Of a stretch of 57,695 bases of DNA, positions 1 to 13,757 are shown piece after piece. Position 1 is the stretch's first letter, and every line of letters begins with the position of its first letter. The notes beneath the pieces were generated by a model that saw only the letters and a program-made list of their open reading frames with translations, searched no databases and had not been told where the DNA came from. A program made the translations under genes and the position numbers. Source of the stretch: Ichthyophthirius multifiliis (lineage: Eukaryota > Ciliophora > Oligohymenophorea > Hymenostomatida); assembly GCF_000220395.1 (NCBI RefSeq), contig NW_004086996.1:1-57695 (forward strand), read 5' to 3'.

Positions 1-712
1 TTTTTATTTTTATTTTTTTATTTTATTTTTTTATTTTTATTTTCTTATTTATTTTTTTATTTTTCTATATTTTTTTTTTTTTTATTTTATTTTATTTTAT
101 TAAGGTTAGAAATCTAATCTTGAAAACATTTATAATAATAATTTTAATCTTTTTTAAAGTTTTTTTTTATTTTTAAATTTAATTTAATTTAATTTTTTAA
201 TTTATTTTATTTATTTTAGAAAAGTTATCTTTTAATGATTTAAATCATAATAATTAATTTAAATAATAAAACAAAAAGTTTAATAATTTTTCAAAATCTT
301 AATTAGATAAATTTCATTAATAAAATGTTTAATTAAATATAGATTTATTTTAATATGAAATTAAAGATTAGATTAATTCGTGCAAATCATGTAATATAAA
401 TAAATAAAAATTATATATAAAATAATAGAATCAAATAAACCTTCAAAAAAAGAACATTCTCTTCGCCATTATGTATCTAAAATAAGTAAATAATAAATAT
501 TTCAATTTATAAATAATAAAAATACAAGCTTAATATAAAAAAATGATAATAAAATTAATATATTTTAATAATAGAACAAATAATTTAAAGGTTTATAAAG
601 TAAATAAAATATTTTAAATAAACTATATTAAAAACATAATATTAAATTAAAAGCATATTAGTTTTTTAATTAAGAATACTAAAAGGTATTTAATTGGAGA
701 TAACAACAATAA
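1..712. other. AT-rich 5' flank, possible upstream exons
   Basis: The first 340 bases are T-rich and A-rich low-complexity sequence with no gene visible. Two patches with more G and C (about 325-390 and 430-500) look coding. The first gives an open frame from an ATG at 325 and the second reads KPSKKEHSLRHYVSK in one frame. They could be 5' exons of the IQ/coiled-coil gene that follows, but I could not join them with confidence. No telomeric repeat is present at the window edge. Confidence 0.3.
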
Positions 713-3700
713 ATGCATTAAAAATATTAATAATAATATTATTAAGGACTAGACAGACATATTTAAAATCCAAATATAATCACATCTTTAGAAAAAAAAA
801 GAATAGAAAAAACAAAAACAAAAAATAAATAGTTTAATCAAATTCAGCTAATAAAGCTGCAAACTAACATATCCCAATAATAATCCATTAAAAAGGATCC
901 TAAAGTTGTAGAAATTTACAATTGTATGATTCAAATATAAATTTAAGTAAACATTAAATTAATAAATTAGATTAATAAAAAAGAAAAAAGAATAACGAAA
1001 ATATAAACAACTTAAAGAAAAATCATAAAAACTTTAAATAAAATAAAAATGAATCATAATAATAATTTAAAAGAAATTCTTATAATATATAAAAAATTAA
1101 CAAAAAAAAATAACAAAAATATTTTTTTTATTATAATAATGTATTATTAAAATTTAAAAAGTATGGAAAGGATATTATACAAGAAAAGTTATTAATGATT
1201 ACTTGTAATATATTAAATAATTTACTTAAAATTAAAATTAAGAAATTAATAATTCTAATAAAAGTTTATAAAACTAAAATTTTTTTAATAGTGATTATTT
1301 CTAATAATAATTCTAATTTGAAAACTAAAAGCTCAAAAATTAAGTTTGCCAGTAATAATAAGATCTTCCTTAAAAATAATAGAATTTTATCTAATAATAA
1401 AAAAATTAGATTAATTCTTAAAAGAGCCCAGTTGATGAAGTTGCCTCTCAATAAAACTTAGATATTTAAATTGAAGATAATATTAATTTGTAAAAAGCAA
1501 AAGAAATAGCAGAAATATATTAAGGAAAATATAACTTAATGAAAGAAAATTAACTTAAAAGATGGAACGAATTAATATAAGAAGTTGAAAATTTATAAAA
1601 ACAAAAAAATAGTTAAATAGATGAAGAATTTATACAAAAGTTACATAAGAAATATGAAATTAATAAATAAGATTTGATAAGAAACGATATAAAAGAAGAT
1701 GAATTATGTTATTTTTTAATTATTTATTTTATAAAAAATAACGTTATTTTTTTTTGTATAAAAGAATTGTAATTGTCAAAAAAGTAATAGCATTTAGAAG
1801 AATAATTTAATAAAATAATGATAAAAAAAGAATCAATGAATGACTTAATAAAAATGAGAGAAGAAGCCATAGAATTTTAAAAAAATGCTTAAATAGGAAT
1901 TATTAGTAAAATGTTAAATAATAATGTAAAATTTTAAATTAATAAATTAATATAAATTAAAAAATTATAACAAAAAGAAAGTATCTTATTAAACATACGA
2001 AGCAAAAAAAAAGGATATAGAATAATGGGTAAAAAATTAAGAAATTTAATTGAAAAAAAATCAACATTAAATTGAAAGAGGATGGGATATTTTTGCTTAA
2101 ACTGTAAAATAGACAAAAAGAGATCTAGATTTTATGCAGAAGATAAAAAACATAGAAAGCTCTAAGCTAATAATATCATCAACTGAAGAGATAAATTTTA
2201 AAAAACTTCTTTCATTAAAAACAGATAGTGAATACAGTGAATATGAAATTAATAAACAAAGCTAAAGCATTAAAATAATAAATTCATATTTGATAAAAAG
2301 TAACGAATCAAAGCAAATAATTTCAAATAAAATTAACAAAGATAATAATTATTTAAATAATAGAAATAGTAGTGCTAGTATAGAAGATTAAGCTATTCCA
2401 AATAATAGCGAAGAAATAGAATTTGACGACATAAATTAATATTTAAGAAAAATCTAATAAACTTAATAAAAACTAAAAGCCAAAATCAATAGCTAAAAAG
2501 ATATTTTTAATAATAAATCTTTGTAAGAACAACGTGTTGATTAAAAAGATGTACAATCTTAAGAATAAAATGAAAACAGTGATCAATTTCATTAATCTCC
2601 AGTTAGTAATATTAAATAAATTGATTTATAATAATAGATTAATTCTCAATAAAGTAATTATGATTTTGTATCATTATTAAATTCTTAGCATTGGGTTTTT
2701 ATTTTTATATTTATATAATTTTATCAATATATATATATATATATATATTGGGTTTTTATTTTTTTTAATATCATTTAATCAATATATATGTTTTTTTAAA
2801 AAGATCTAATAATTTTGTTATTAATTAATTACTAAGATTATTGAGAATATTAATGAATGTAAATATTACAATGGAAATTTTATTCTTAATTTTTTTTATT
2901 TTTTAGAAAGCAGTTCAGAAAACAATTTAAAAATGGAATAAACAATAATTTAACCTCCTTTACATCCTTTAAATAATTATGCAAATGCAATGATGATAAA
3001 TGAAGCTATTCCTTTAAACGAAACAAAGAAAAATGAAGAGAAATTAATTCCAATAGAATCTTGTGCAAATCTAAATAGTATAAAAGATTTTCTAATAGCA
3101 TTGTCAGAATTTATAAAATGTAAAATAAAATAAAAAAAAATTAGAATTTTTTTTTTTAAAAAAAAAGAAAATTTTAAGGAAGAATTTTTATAAAAAATAA
3201 ATATTCCTTTAGGAATCGAGCCTTAAGAATTTCTTAAAACCTTTAACATAACCGAAATTACAGAACCCCAAGATACTGAAATTTCGAATTCACCCATTTA
3301 TCCATTAGTAAAATATATTTATGTATCAAAACCAGTAGTAAGTGAGGAGATATTTTTGACATTTAATGAATTATATTAAGTAAAAAAATATAATACATGT
3401 AGGAAAAAAAATTATAAAAAAATAGAGAATGTTAAGAAGTTAATACAGATAAAATAATAATGAAATATCTGAGGATTAATCGGAATCAGAAGACTTATTT
3501 AATTAATAGCCAGATATAGAAAAATATAATTTGAAGTTAATATTTGATTGTTTTAATGATTCTCTTGATTATATGCGTCCTTATGGACTATAAGGTAAAC
3601 CTCTTCCTTGGGTATTAAACTTAAGAAAATTTGCTTATACATAAATATATGAATAATCAATTGAAAAAGCTTTAGGATTAGCAATTGCAAGAACTTTGAA

Positions 3701-4135
3701 ATGGGGATCTTTTTTATGTGGTTTTATTCCGGAAAAATAGAATTTCCAAGTGGATAAGAAGAAGAAAATAACTAATATTTAAATTAAATTAAAGAAGATA
3801 GACTTGCATAAATGCTTGAAAACGAAGTTTTGGAAAATGAATATAAATGGCTTATGTATGAAGAAGAAGAAACTGATGTATAATTAGAAATATCTGATGA
3901 TATTTTTCATTTTCTTATTGCTGAGTTTGCTTAATGGCTGGCATTTAAGAGTGAAGGAAAGTTAGAACTCATAAATTAATTTAAAATTTAAATTGGAAAT
4001 AATAGTAGCAAGAAATATTCACATTAAAGCTTTAAATTAGAAGATATTGAAGATGATGAAGATTAAAGATAATTGCTTGATTATTGTGATATTAAATAAG
4101 TATTCACTAAGTAAAATCAAAAAAATGACTGTTGA
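713..4135 (+). CDS. IQ-motif, coiled-coil protein (hypothetical)
   Basis: Long Gln-rich frame, readable only with UAA/UAG as Gln. Near 1150-1200 it holds an IQ calmodulin-binding motif (IQKVWKGYYTRK). A charged coiled coil follows (about 1430-2690). The C-terminal part (about 3520-4135) is more globular and contains DYMRPYGLQGKPLPW, ending at UGA 4133-4135. Likely introns are 1708-1764, 2695-2803, 2859-2906, 3120-3167 and 3380-3425. Two places change frame at A-runs with no obvious intron: 1993-2001 (best frame needs one A less) and 3734-3738 (one A more). The start is uncertain: the ATG at 713 opens a frame, but exons may lie further upstream and the join before 1150 is not solved. Proteins with IQ motif plus coiled coil are often basal-body or cytoskeletal in ciliates (inference); I do not recognise the family. 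Confidence 0.55.
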
Positions 4136-4247
4136 ATAAATTTTATATTAAATATTTGAATAAATTATTTAAAGTTTTTTTTTTATTTATTTTTTGTTTT
4201 AAAATAATAGTTATTTGAATATTTTATAAAAATTAATTAAAAAAAAT

Positions 4248-6095
4248 TCAAAAATTAACACCAGGAACTTCAAATTATTATGAGAACTTTTAAATTTAAT
4301 TTCTCAGTTAAACTATTTCCTATATATTTTAATGGTTTTACTTAACATAATTTTTGAAATCAGCAACTTTAGGTTCTACTTTTTTCATAATTTAAGGGAT
4401 TATTTATACTGCATTATCGATAAACTCAACTACTTATTCAAAATCTTTTTCTAATAATCCTCTTGTAGTCATAGCAGGAGTACCTAATCTTATTCCGCTT
4501 GGTACTAATGCACTTTTATCATCAGGAACAGTATTTTTATTAGTATAAATATTTATATATTCCAAAATAATTTCAACTCTAGCTCCATCAGTATTTTTAC
4601 TTCTCATATCTATTATAAAATATAAATATAAATATAAATATAAATATAAATATAAATATAAATATAAATATAAATATATAATATTAATATTTATATTTAT
4701 ATTAATATAAATTATTTATAATTTTAATACCTACTAAAACTAGATGGTTATCAGTCCCTCCGGAAACTAGTTTATAATTTTTTTTCAAAAATGCATTTGC
4801 TAAAGCCTTAGCATTTTTTAATGTTTGTTCTTAATATACTTTAAATTCTTTAGTTTAAGCTTATAAAAGTGCTACACTTAGAGCAGATATAGTATGATTA
4901 TGAGGACCTTTATTTTATTTATAAATTTATTAATTGCTAATATTTATTTTTATATTTTTTTTTTTATAAAAACTAAACTCAATTAACAAAAAAATTAATA
5001 ATTCTTTATTTTTTATTAATTGAGTATTAAAAATATATATAAAAATAAAAATATTTTATTTTTAAATAATATATATTATAATAAAAAAACCTCCTTATAA
5101 GCTTGGGTATAAAGATTTATTTATATGCTCATCAAGATCATACATAATTTTATTTCCTTTTTTATCAACTTTTCGTATTCCTTTTCTATAAAAAATCATA
5201 CTACCTCTTGGACCTCTTAAACTTTTTTTTTTACATAAAGAACTTAACTTGTATATTAATTAAAAAAAACCTTTTATGGGTAGTAGTAGTTACAATATGA
5301 GAAAAACTAAAAGGGGAAGGAATAACATTAGCTGCCACTAAACCAGAAATATGAGCCATATCAGCGAGCAAATAAGCTCCGCAATCATCAGCTATTTTTA
5401 GCATTCTTTCGTAATCAATAAGTCTTGAATAAGAACTAGCTCCTGCAACGATAATCTTTGGGTTATATATTTTAGCTTATTATTCTAATTTATCATAATC
5501 TATTAATCCTGTTTTCTAAATAAAAAATATGTAAAAAATAAATTAAAAAACAAATAAATAATACTTCATTCACTTTATAAGGCTAAGATTCAAAGTATTA
5601 TGAAATAAAAGATATTTTTTTTTATTTTGTTTAAAATCCATGAGACAGATGTCCTCCGTCAGGTAAGTCAAGTCCCATAATTCTATCGTGGGGTTACAAT
5701 AAACCATTATAAACATTCATATTAGCTATTGCTCCTGAATATGACTGGACAGTACATCCCCATTCTTATGGATTTAAACGAAATGTCTCCAATGCTCTTT
5801 TTTAACATAATTATTCATTCTCGTTTACGAATTAGCAACCCATTTATTGTTTTTATTCCACTAAACCTTCATTATATTTATAATGCATACCACTACCTAA
5901 TGCATCTAATACTGCTTATGAACAATGATTTTCAGATGCTATTAATGTTATACCTTATAATTGTCTTTTTTCTTCGTTCTTAATTATTTAGTATATTTCT
6001 TAGTCAGATTGCTCTAGGTTTTGTTTATTTAATGTATTTAAATATTTGACTGAAATTTATGAAATTCTGTTTATTTTTTAACAAAGTTTTAGCAT
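4248..6095 (-). CDS. SHMT: Serine hydroxymethyltransferase
   Basis: PLP enzyme that converts serine and tetrahydrofolate to glycine and methylene-tetrahydrofolate. Recognised motifs in order: [60 protein letters not shown] (PLP lysine in THKS), [30 protein letters not shown], and the tail FEVPGVNF before UGA. Introns 4610-4730, 4908-5090, 5222-5270 and 5516-5564 leave 482 codons, an exact multiple of three, so 481 aa, the usual SHMT length. The start Met begins a basic stretch (MLKLCQKINRISQISVK) that could be a mitochondrial presequence (inference). Oddity: after NEG, where nearly all SHMTs have PGxRYYGG, this protein reads LVEQKQQMG at the same length. The substrate-binding Tyr residues of that loop are therefore absent although the rest is well conserved. 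Confidence 0.95.
4610..4730 (-). repeat. Microsatellite-bearing intron of SHMT
   Basis: On the plus strand the intron holds about ten tandem copies of AAATAT (roughly 4617-4680). Splicing it out joins LVLV to [12 protein letters not shown] in frame, which matches the conserved SHMT sequence. Confidence 0.8.
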
Positions 6096-8924
6096 TTTTA
6101 TTATAAATAATATTATACTTATTCTCAATTTTTTATTTTTTCGATAATTTATCTTTATAAAATAAATTAGATTAGTAAAACAATATATTATATTTATATA
6201 TATTTAATTTTTTTTAATTAAAAATTTATTTAAACAATACTTTATTTAAAAGATATTTTTTAGAATTAATATCCTTTTAATTGTTTTTTTAGATACAAAT
6301 ATATTTATTTTTAATAATTTATAATCTCTAGTTAAAAATATTTACAATAATAAATATTTTGAATTGATAAATTATTTTATAAATATGAATAAAACTTTAA
6401 TAAAAAACAATTTTCTTTTATTAAATTAATTTTTCTCATATTTCTTCAAATAAGAAAAACTAATGACATTCATTAATATTTTTTCTATTAACATTATTTT
6501 TAAGGTTTACTATAATAAAAAAAATTAATTTTTTTATTAACTATTTGTATTAATATTAGGATTAAAAATATTAGATAAAATTAAGATTAAAAATATGATA
6601 TTAGATATTTTTAATTTACAAAGTATACTATTTTAATAGCATAAAGAAATAAAATAATTTTTTACTATATATTTTTAAAGAAATTTTTTACAAAAAGAAT
6701 TTTTTTATAATTAAATAAAAAATAAGATAAGTGTTTGTGAAAATAATTAGTGATTACTTTTGCAATTTTAAATTTCATTAAAATAAAAATAAAATAAAAT
6801 AATAATAAATTAAAATAGGTTAACTATTCTAAAATTTTATATATTTTTATTTATTTAATTAAATAAGCATTATTAATTTTATTTTTTATATTTGTTTTTA
6901 ATTGCTTTCAAACATGATCTTTTATTCAATACAATTATAAATAATAATTTTATTTTTTAATATTATTTTTGATATTAAATCATTATTATTACTATTAATA
7001 AATACTTAATTTTATTCATTTTATTATAAATTATCTTAAAATAAAAATATAATTATATTATTTAATCATGTAACATTTTAAAATGGCCAAAAATTAAATA
7101 AACTAGTTAAATGATTGTTTAATTAAAAATTTTTTGTATTTAAATTTAAAACAGGTAATAATATTTAAATTTGTAAGAAATTATCTCAATAATTTAATAA
7201 TAATAAAGATTTTATAACTCTTAAAACTTTAAAACATTAGTAAACTATCATAAATAAACATTATCTTAGAGATAACAAAAAATCATAAAAATATTTATTA
7301 TCTAGTGTGAAATATGAAATATAATGATTTAATGTAAATGTTATATAAGTTTTAATCATTTGGTATAAATATAATATCTATTTTTAAATAATTTTAAAAT
7401 TTATAAATAGATATTTGTAATATGATAGTATTTAATAAAATAATATAATATTATATTTTTTAAACTTATTTTTTTAATTTAATATATATTAATTAAATGA
7501 TATATCATATAATGTATTGTTTGATTTTTACCAATAATAATTTTCTATTAAATTTTTAGAGAAAATCAGAAAATCTAAAATAGTTAAAAAATATAGAAAT
7601 TTAATTAAAATAAGAATTAATAATAAAATTATATATAAATAGCTGTATTTTATTTATTTTTGTTATGTTTTTTTTTTTTCTAAATATTAAAATAATAATT
7701 TATTATTTAAGATTAACTATCAGCCATAATTTTTCATTCTAACTTTCATTAAGAAAATATATAATATATATTTAAATAAATTTTATACAATTATTTAAAA
7801 AAAAAATAATACTATTTTTTTGAACAAAATAAAAGTAAATTTTAAAATATTGTATAAAAAAAATTTTATAAATCAAACTATTTTTAATATAATGATAAAT
7901 ATTCTAATCAAAAAGAATTAGACTAACCTAATATATAACAATAAAAAGTATTTAAAACATTGTAAGTAAAATTGAAATACTAGAATTCATTAAGTAAACA
8001 AAATATAAATATACCACAAAACCAAAAGTTTACATTTTATAAAATATTATTTGAGCGAAACTATTTAATATAAAAGACGACTCATAATTTTTAAAAAATA
8101 TAGTAAAAATTGATAATAAAAATGATTATATTTAGACTTATATTTATTACATAAAAATCTTAATATTAAAAAATTTATTTTTGGTATTATTTAAAAAAAT
8201 ATAAAAAAATAAATATATTTCATAAGAAATTATTTTTTTAATTAAATTATAAAAAATTATAAAAAACATTTTTTTATATTATTTTCACTGAAAATAAAAT
8301 AAAATTATATATGAAAGAGAATTTTTGAATGGTTACCTGATTGCCATTGTTATATGTAAAATGTTGGAAATTATTAAAAAAAATATATAATTTAATTATT
8401 CATTAAAATATAATTATATTTTTTAATTTAATTTTTAAGGTATATTATAATTTTATTAATTTTTTAAGAATTTGATTTATATTTGAGATAATAAGTAAAT
8501 AAAAATGAAGAAATTTAATAAATCAAATAATAGACAACAAGACAACAAGTAATTTAAATACTAATCTTTAAAATAAAAATAATGATATAATTTATAAACA
8601 TTAAAATGTAATAAAAAATAATTAGATAATGAAAAGAATTTGTATAAAAAATCATAAATTAAAAATGATAAATTATGTTTAAATTCATCTTGACATCATA
8701 CTAAAAAATACAAAATTAGCTTATATTATAATTATATAAAAAAGAAAAAACAAGTAATATCAAAATTACGAAGAATTATTTATAAAATTTATCGAAATAT
8801 AAAAAAAATTGCTGATAATAAATTATTTAAGAGTTATTTTTAAAATTTGTTTGATGAAAATTGAAAACAAAAATAAATAAAAAAAAAATTAAATATTTTT
8901 TTATTTTTTTTAAATAGCAAATCT
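6096..8924. other. Long intergenic region
   Basis: About 2.8 kb of almost pure A/T between two minus-strand genes. I see no frame with family resemblance, no tRNA-like GC stems and no terminator-like element. The part next to 6095 must contain the SHMT promoter; no motif stands out. Confidence 0.6.
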
Positions 8925-10198
8925 TCATTATTTTACTGATACTTTAAAAGCAGCAACTCCAGTTAATTCTCTTGCTGCAACTAAAGAATTAATATCATAA
9001 GTACCTTCGTATGTGTATAAAGCTTCAATGTCAGCTAAAGCTTTCATTACATAATTATCAATAATAATTCCATTTCCTCCGAACATTTCTCTACCTAATC
9101 TGGCAATTTCCCGAGTTTTTGAAGTTGTAAAAGCTTTACATAATGTTGCTTGACCTAATGTTGCTTTTCCTTAATCATAAATAGTAGAAACTCTCCAACA
9201 CATTAAAAGAATGGATTAGCAATATCCCATTATTCTTACTAACTTTTCTTGTTATAATTAAAAACTAGAAACGGGTTTTCCAAACTATTTTCTTTCACTA
9301 ATGTATTTAATTACATGATCATAAACACCAACAGCAATACCAGCAGCTAACCAACAAACCAAAATTCTGGAATGTAATAGAATTTTAGATGTTCCTTTTG
9401 AAAAATCAGTTGCTTTCACTAAATAGTTTTCTTTAGGAATAAATACATTTTAGAAATTTAATTGACAATTCTGGACTATTCGTAGAGCTAATTTATGTTT
9501 TATTACTTCTGTATGAACTCCTGGAGTTTTCAAGTTTAATAAAAAGCCTTATATCTTATTATTATCTTCTATATTTCGTGCCCATACTACCATTATATCT
9601 CTGTTGCCGTTTCCAATCCATCTTTTATCTCCATTTAATACCCATCCATCTTTTCTTTTTTAATTTTTTTTTTTTTTTTTTTTTTACCTTTTGTCGATTT
9701 AACTGTAGTTTATATTGATGTTGCATCACTTCCATTTTTAAATTCTGTTAATCCCCATCCTCCTGTAAGTTCTAAATCTCTCATTAATGGTAAATATTTA
9801 TCTTTTTATTCTTGACTTCCTAATTAATTTATTGTAGACATTAAAAGTCCATGTTAGACAATTACAAATGTTGCCAAGCCAGGATCACATCTTGATAATT
9901 CTAAATACAAAACCCCTTAAGCTAATATTGAAGAACTATTGCCATAAGGCTTATCTGTTAAATTTTTTAATAATTATATTTCTTTTAACTTTGGAATATA
10001 TTCTTCAGGAAATTCTGCACTTTCTACATATTCATTTATTGTCGGAGCTATGTTAAGCTGAAGAAATTCTCTTAGTTTTAGCCTGAAATCATTATCTTCT
10101 TTATTCAATAATTATTAAAAGTTCAAATAGTCAACTGCTGAATCTATATATGTTGCTTTTTAAGTAAATTAATTTTTATAATCTGCTAAACGAGACAT
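8925..10198 (-). CDS. Acyl-CoA dehydrogenase family (ACX4/glutaryl-CoA dehydrogenase type)
   Basis: Flavoenzyme that introduces the alpha-beta double bond in acyl-CoA. The frame starts [10 protein letters not shown] and shows [16 protein letters not shown] (FAD and substrate loop), [33 protein letters not shown] and, near the C-terminus, [13 protein letters not shown] and [18 protein letters not shown]. The Glu in the YEGT segment is the catalytic base position of the glutaryl-CoA dehydrogenase/ACX4 branch. One 38-nt intron (9650-9687, mostly a 22-T run on the plus strand) leaves 412 codons, 411 aa, the normal length. The end KVSVKQ is not a classic peroxisomal PTS1, and I see no clear mitochondrial presequence, so location is open. 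Whether it acts as oxidase or dehydrogenase cannot be told from sequence alone. Confidence 0.92.
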
Positions 10199-12332
10199 TT
10201 TATTATTTTCCAGTTTTTACTTTTTTATTAATTTTTTTTCTTATTTAATTTAAATAATATATATTGCTTAATCATATTATTTTTATAATTTTTTTATAAT
10301 TTTTTTTATATAAAATAATATAAAGAAAATGTCATGTCACCTTTTTTTTCATTGGAAAAGTTTTTATTAAAAAATACAAAAAAAAATATGAACATATAAT
10401 ATAAATAATATATAATTTTATATTAATTATATTGGTTGCATATTTTTATTTATTAACATCATATCTTTTTAAAAAATTTAGTAAACGCATATTGCAATAT
10501 ATATATAATATCAAATATAATTTTTATTTTATTATTTATATGATAAAAATATTATAAATTATCATAAAATATTATTTAGTTTTAAATAATTTTTTCATAT
10601 ATATATATAAATGTTAGGACTATATTAAATTAGTTAATTAGTTATTTTTAAATCAAACTATAATTTTTGTTATCTTTGTCTTATAAAATTTTTAGAAGCC
10701 AATGGATTTCTTAAATTTCTAAGATTACTTATTTTATTTTAAACAAATCTTAATTAATAACATAAAAAAGGTGATATAAAATAGATAAGACTTTTTATTT
10801 TGAGTTTTAAAAAAAGTTAGAAAAAAACTAAATACAAGTAAGGAGTATATAAAAATAAGTCTATAAATAAAGCTTTTAATTAAACTTTTTTTATAGTAAA
10901 TTCGAAACTATGTAAATAAAAAATTTATTTTAAAAAAACAATAATATATTATATTACTTCTTTTGCGATATAAACCAAAGAGATTCAAATTTTTTATTGT
11001 AATGTCCTAAAATAGGATATATGAAAACATGGAAAGATAAAAAAAATTGGAATCTCAGTCGAAAATTTTATGCATTAAAAAAATATAAGTTTTAATAAAA
11101 ATTTAATAACTTTAAGTTTTTAAATAAAACATTAATATACTTTATAAAAATATCCATATATATTTTTATTTTAGCTCTTAATAAACTGCTTATGAATAAT
11201 ATTATATCATATTTCACTTAATTTATATAATTATTCTGTTAAAATTCTTTGTAAATCCATATATTTTTATATATTTTGTATTTATATTTTATTTATGGTG
11301 TATTATTTCAAAATGATTCTTTTAATTTTTTTTTAAATTTTCTAATTTTGCCTTTAAAAAATTATATTAATTATAATTTTAACAAAAAGGATTGTCATAA
11401 ATTTATTGAGTAAATCACAATAATATATATTTAATCGCAAATAATACATATCTTAATTATATATTAAAATTTAAAAAGATATAAATTATCCTATTATATT
11501 TGACGATTGAAATAGATAAATAAAAAAAAACTTAAATTGTAAAAATATTTTTAAGCAATTATTATTTTTTATTTAAAAAAAAAATAGAACTTATATGCTC
11601 TAACATATAATTCTTTGTAATTTGCATTAAATTTTTTATTTCGTATATAATTTATATTATTAAAAAAAAAGTTTTATAATTAAATAAGAAATATTGAAAT
11701 TAATAATCAAACTAAAATAAAGGCTATATTTATTAAATTTGTAAATATTCTTTTAATATATCAACTAAATATATATAAATCATTATATTATCAAATTATT
11801 TATATACCATTAAAATTATAGATATGTTTTTAAATATTTTCTTTATAGTAAAAATTAGATTTGATTAGAAAATAGTAAAGTATTAAATTATATGGCTCAT
11901 AAAGATTGATCGAATTTTTAAAAGTGGTTTATTAAGATATTACTATTATTAAAAAGCCAAAAAAAAATAATAAAAAAAAAAGTGAATATAAATTATTATT
12001 GTTTTTTAAGATTGAATTTTATTTTTATATATATTTATGAACTTATAATATTAAATTAATATATAATAATATTAACATATTTAAGAAATAGGAATTTCGT
12101 TTAAATATAATTAATAATTTATTCTTTTTATACATATATTTTGTTTTAACAAATCTGATTATTTATCTTTAATTAATTTATTTTAAATTATTTCCTATTT
12201 TTATATAAACTTAAAGGTTAAAATTTTTAAATAAAATATTTTTTTATTTTAATTATAAATTAAATTTTTAAAACATAATTATCTAATAAAATTATGCATT
12301 ATCTAATAGTAATTTAAATATAATAGATAAAA
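10199..12332. other. Intergenic region, one weak ORF
   Basis: Mostly A/T. A 161-codon open frame (11021-11503, plus strand, starting MKTWKDKKNWNLSRK) is present. Its later half is Ile/Phe/Asn-rich as expected from noncoding AT-rich DNA, so I do not call it a gene. Confidence 0.4.
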
Positions 12333-13757
12333 TCATTATTATTCGCCTTACAAATACACAGGATTATATCCATACTTTGGATTTTTTATTTACTAAGTTG
12401 CCTCATTATATAGTTATTTTAATCTTTTAACTCTTTCATTATTATAAAGAATTTTCTCTGTATACTCAGCTCTTTCACATTCAAAAGCTTTTTCTTTAAC
12501 AAGGAGTGCTTTTTCTAAAACAGTGAATCTCTTTTGAGCTTTTTTTAATTCTTTAATTTCTTTTTCTTTTTAATCTAATTTTTCTTTGTAATAGCTTACC
12601 AAATAAGGATTATTTTCATTATTAACTTCAAATGCCCATTTTTTATAATTTTCCTATTCTCTTTCTTTTTTTAATTTTTCGAATTCTACCTAAAATTCTT
12701 CAATGGTTTTTTAAAGTTTTTTATTTTCTTATTCTTTTTATTAAATTTAAATTTTCAATCTACTTATTTCATAAGAATACTTTTGTTCCAATAAATCTTT
12801 TTATTTATTAGTTTACATTACTTAATGAAATAATTTTTTTCTTTCCATATTAAATGCTTCATCAGGTTACCTAACCAAAGATTTTTTTAAAAGGCTGAGT
12901 TTATCCTAATCTATAGAAGCTTAAAATACTTATATTTATGGCTAGTTTTTTAACATATTTTATTGTTAATTTTCTGGTGAAAGAAAATTGAAAGAAACTA
13001 TTGTTTTGGCATCGTTTGGTAAAAATTAAGATTTTGAATTTATTATTTGCATTTATTGTTAATTAACTTATGTTTCTTCTTGTTACTATTATATCCAATT
13101 ATTTTTATCGATATTAATTAAGTTATTTTATTAAATTTTTTTTTTAGATGATTTTTATTATTCCAATTCTTTTTTTAATTAATTAATTTCTTATTCTTTT
13201 TGCTTAAGTTTATTTGAGTTTTCTTTTCTTAATAATTATGTTTCTTACCTAAATTTCTCCAAATCTTCTTCACTTTTTTATATTTAAGATTTCAAACTTT
13301 CCATTTTCACTTGCATACATTCTACTTAAATTTTAATTTTTTCTTCATTACGCATTCCTAATTTTATTTCTTTTTCGAGTTTTAGTAATACTTCATCATA
13401 TTAACCTTATAAAGATTCATCTCTTTTATTCAATTTTGTTAAAGTTTCTTGCGTTATTTTGTATATATTTTGCATTATTTTTGATAAATTTTCTACTATC
13501 ATTTATGGTTAAGCTTTAAGTTATTCGAATTCATATTCTGTTAATATTTGTTCTTACTATTTATTATATGTTTATGTTGGTTGTTACGTATTTCCATTAT
13601 ATTATAATAGACCTTTTTTAAGAACTTATTGATAAGTATCAAGTAATATACTAACCACTTTTTCGTATTTATATTTTAATTTTATGTAAGGTTGACTTTG
13701 TAAAATTATGTATTCTTACGTTTCGTTTTCATATAAATCTAATTGTTTTTCAGTCAT
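12333..13757 (-). CDS. Coiled-coil protein (hypothetical)
   Basis: Single open frame of 475 codons without introns, from MTEKQLDLYENETQ to UGA at 12333-12335. The N-terminal 120 residues are Gln-rich. The middle and C-terminal parts are strongly charged Lys/Glu heptad sequence typical of a long coiled coil. The last residues include NPKYGYNPVYLQGEQQ, which is not coiled coil and may be a short conserved tail. A neighbouring coiled-coil gene lies about 1.8 kb upstream on the same strand. A structural or ciliary role is plausible for a ciliate protein of this type (inference). No enzymatic motif or membrane segment is visible and I do not recognise the family. Confidence 0.8.

Noticed and set aside
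1-110. Telomere or subtelomeric repeat
   Set aside because: Only irregular T-rich sequence; no G4T2/C4A2 unit.
5729-5983. Plus-strand ORF of 84 residues
   Set aside because: Antisense to the SHMT N-terminal exon.
8320-8365. GC-richer patch considered as a tRNA or small RNA
   Set aside because: No cloverleaf stems or conserved T-loop could be formed by eye.
11021-11503. 161-codon plus-strand open frame
   Set aside because: Length is within chance for a one-stop code at this AT content, and composition turns Phe/Ile/Asn-rich; no family match.
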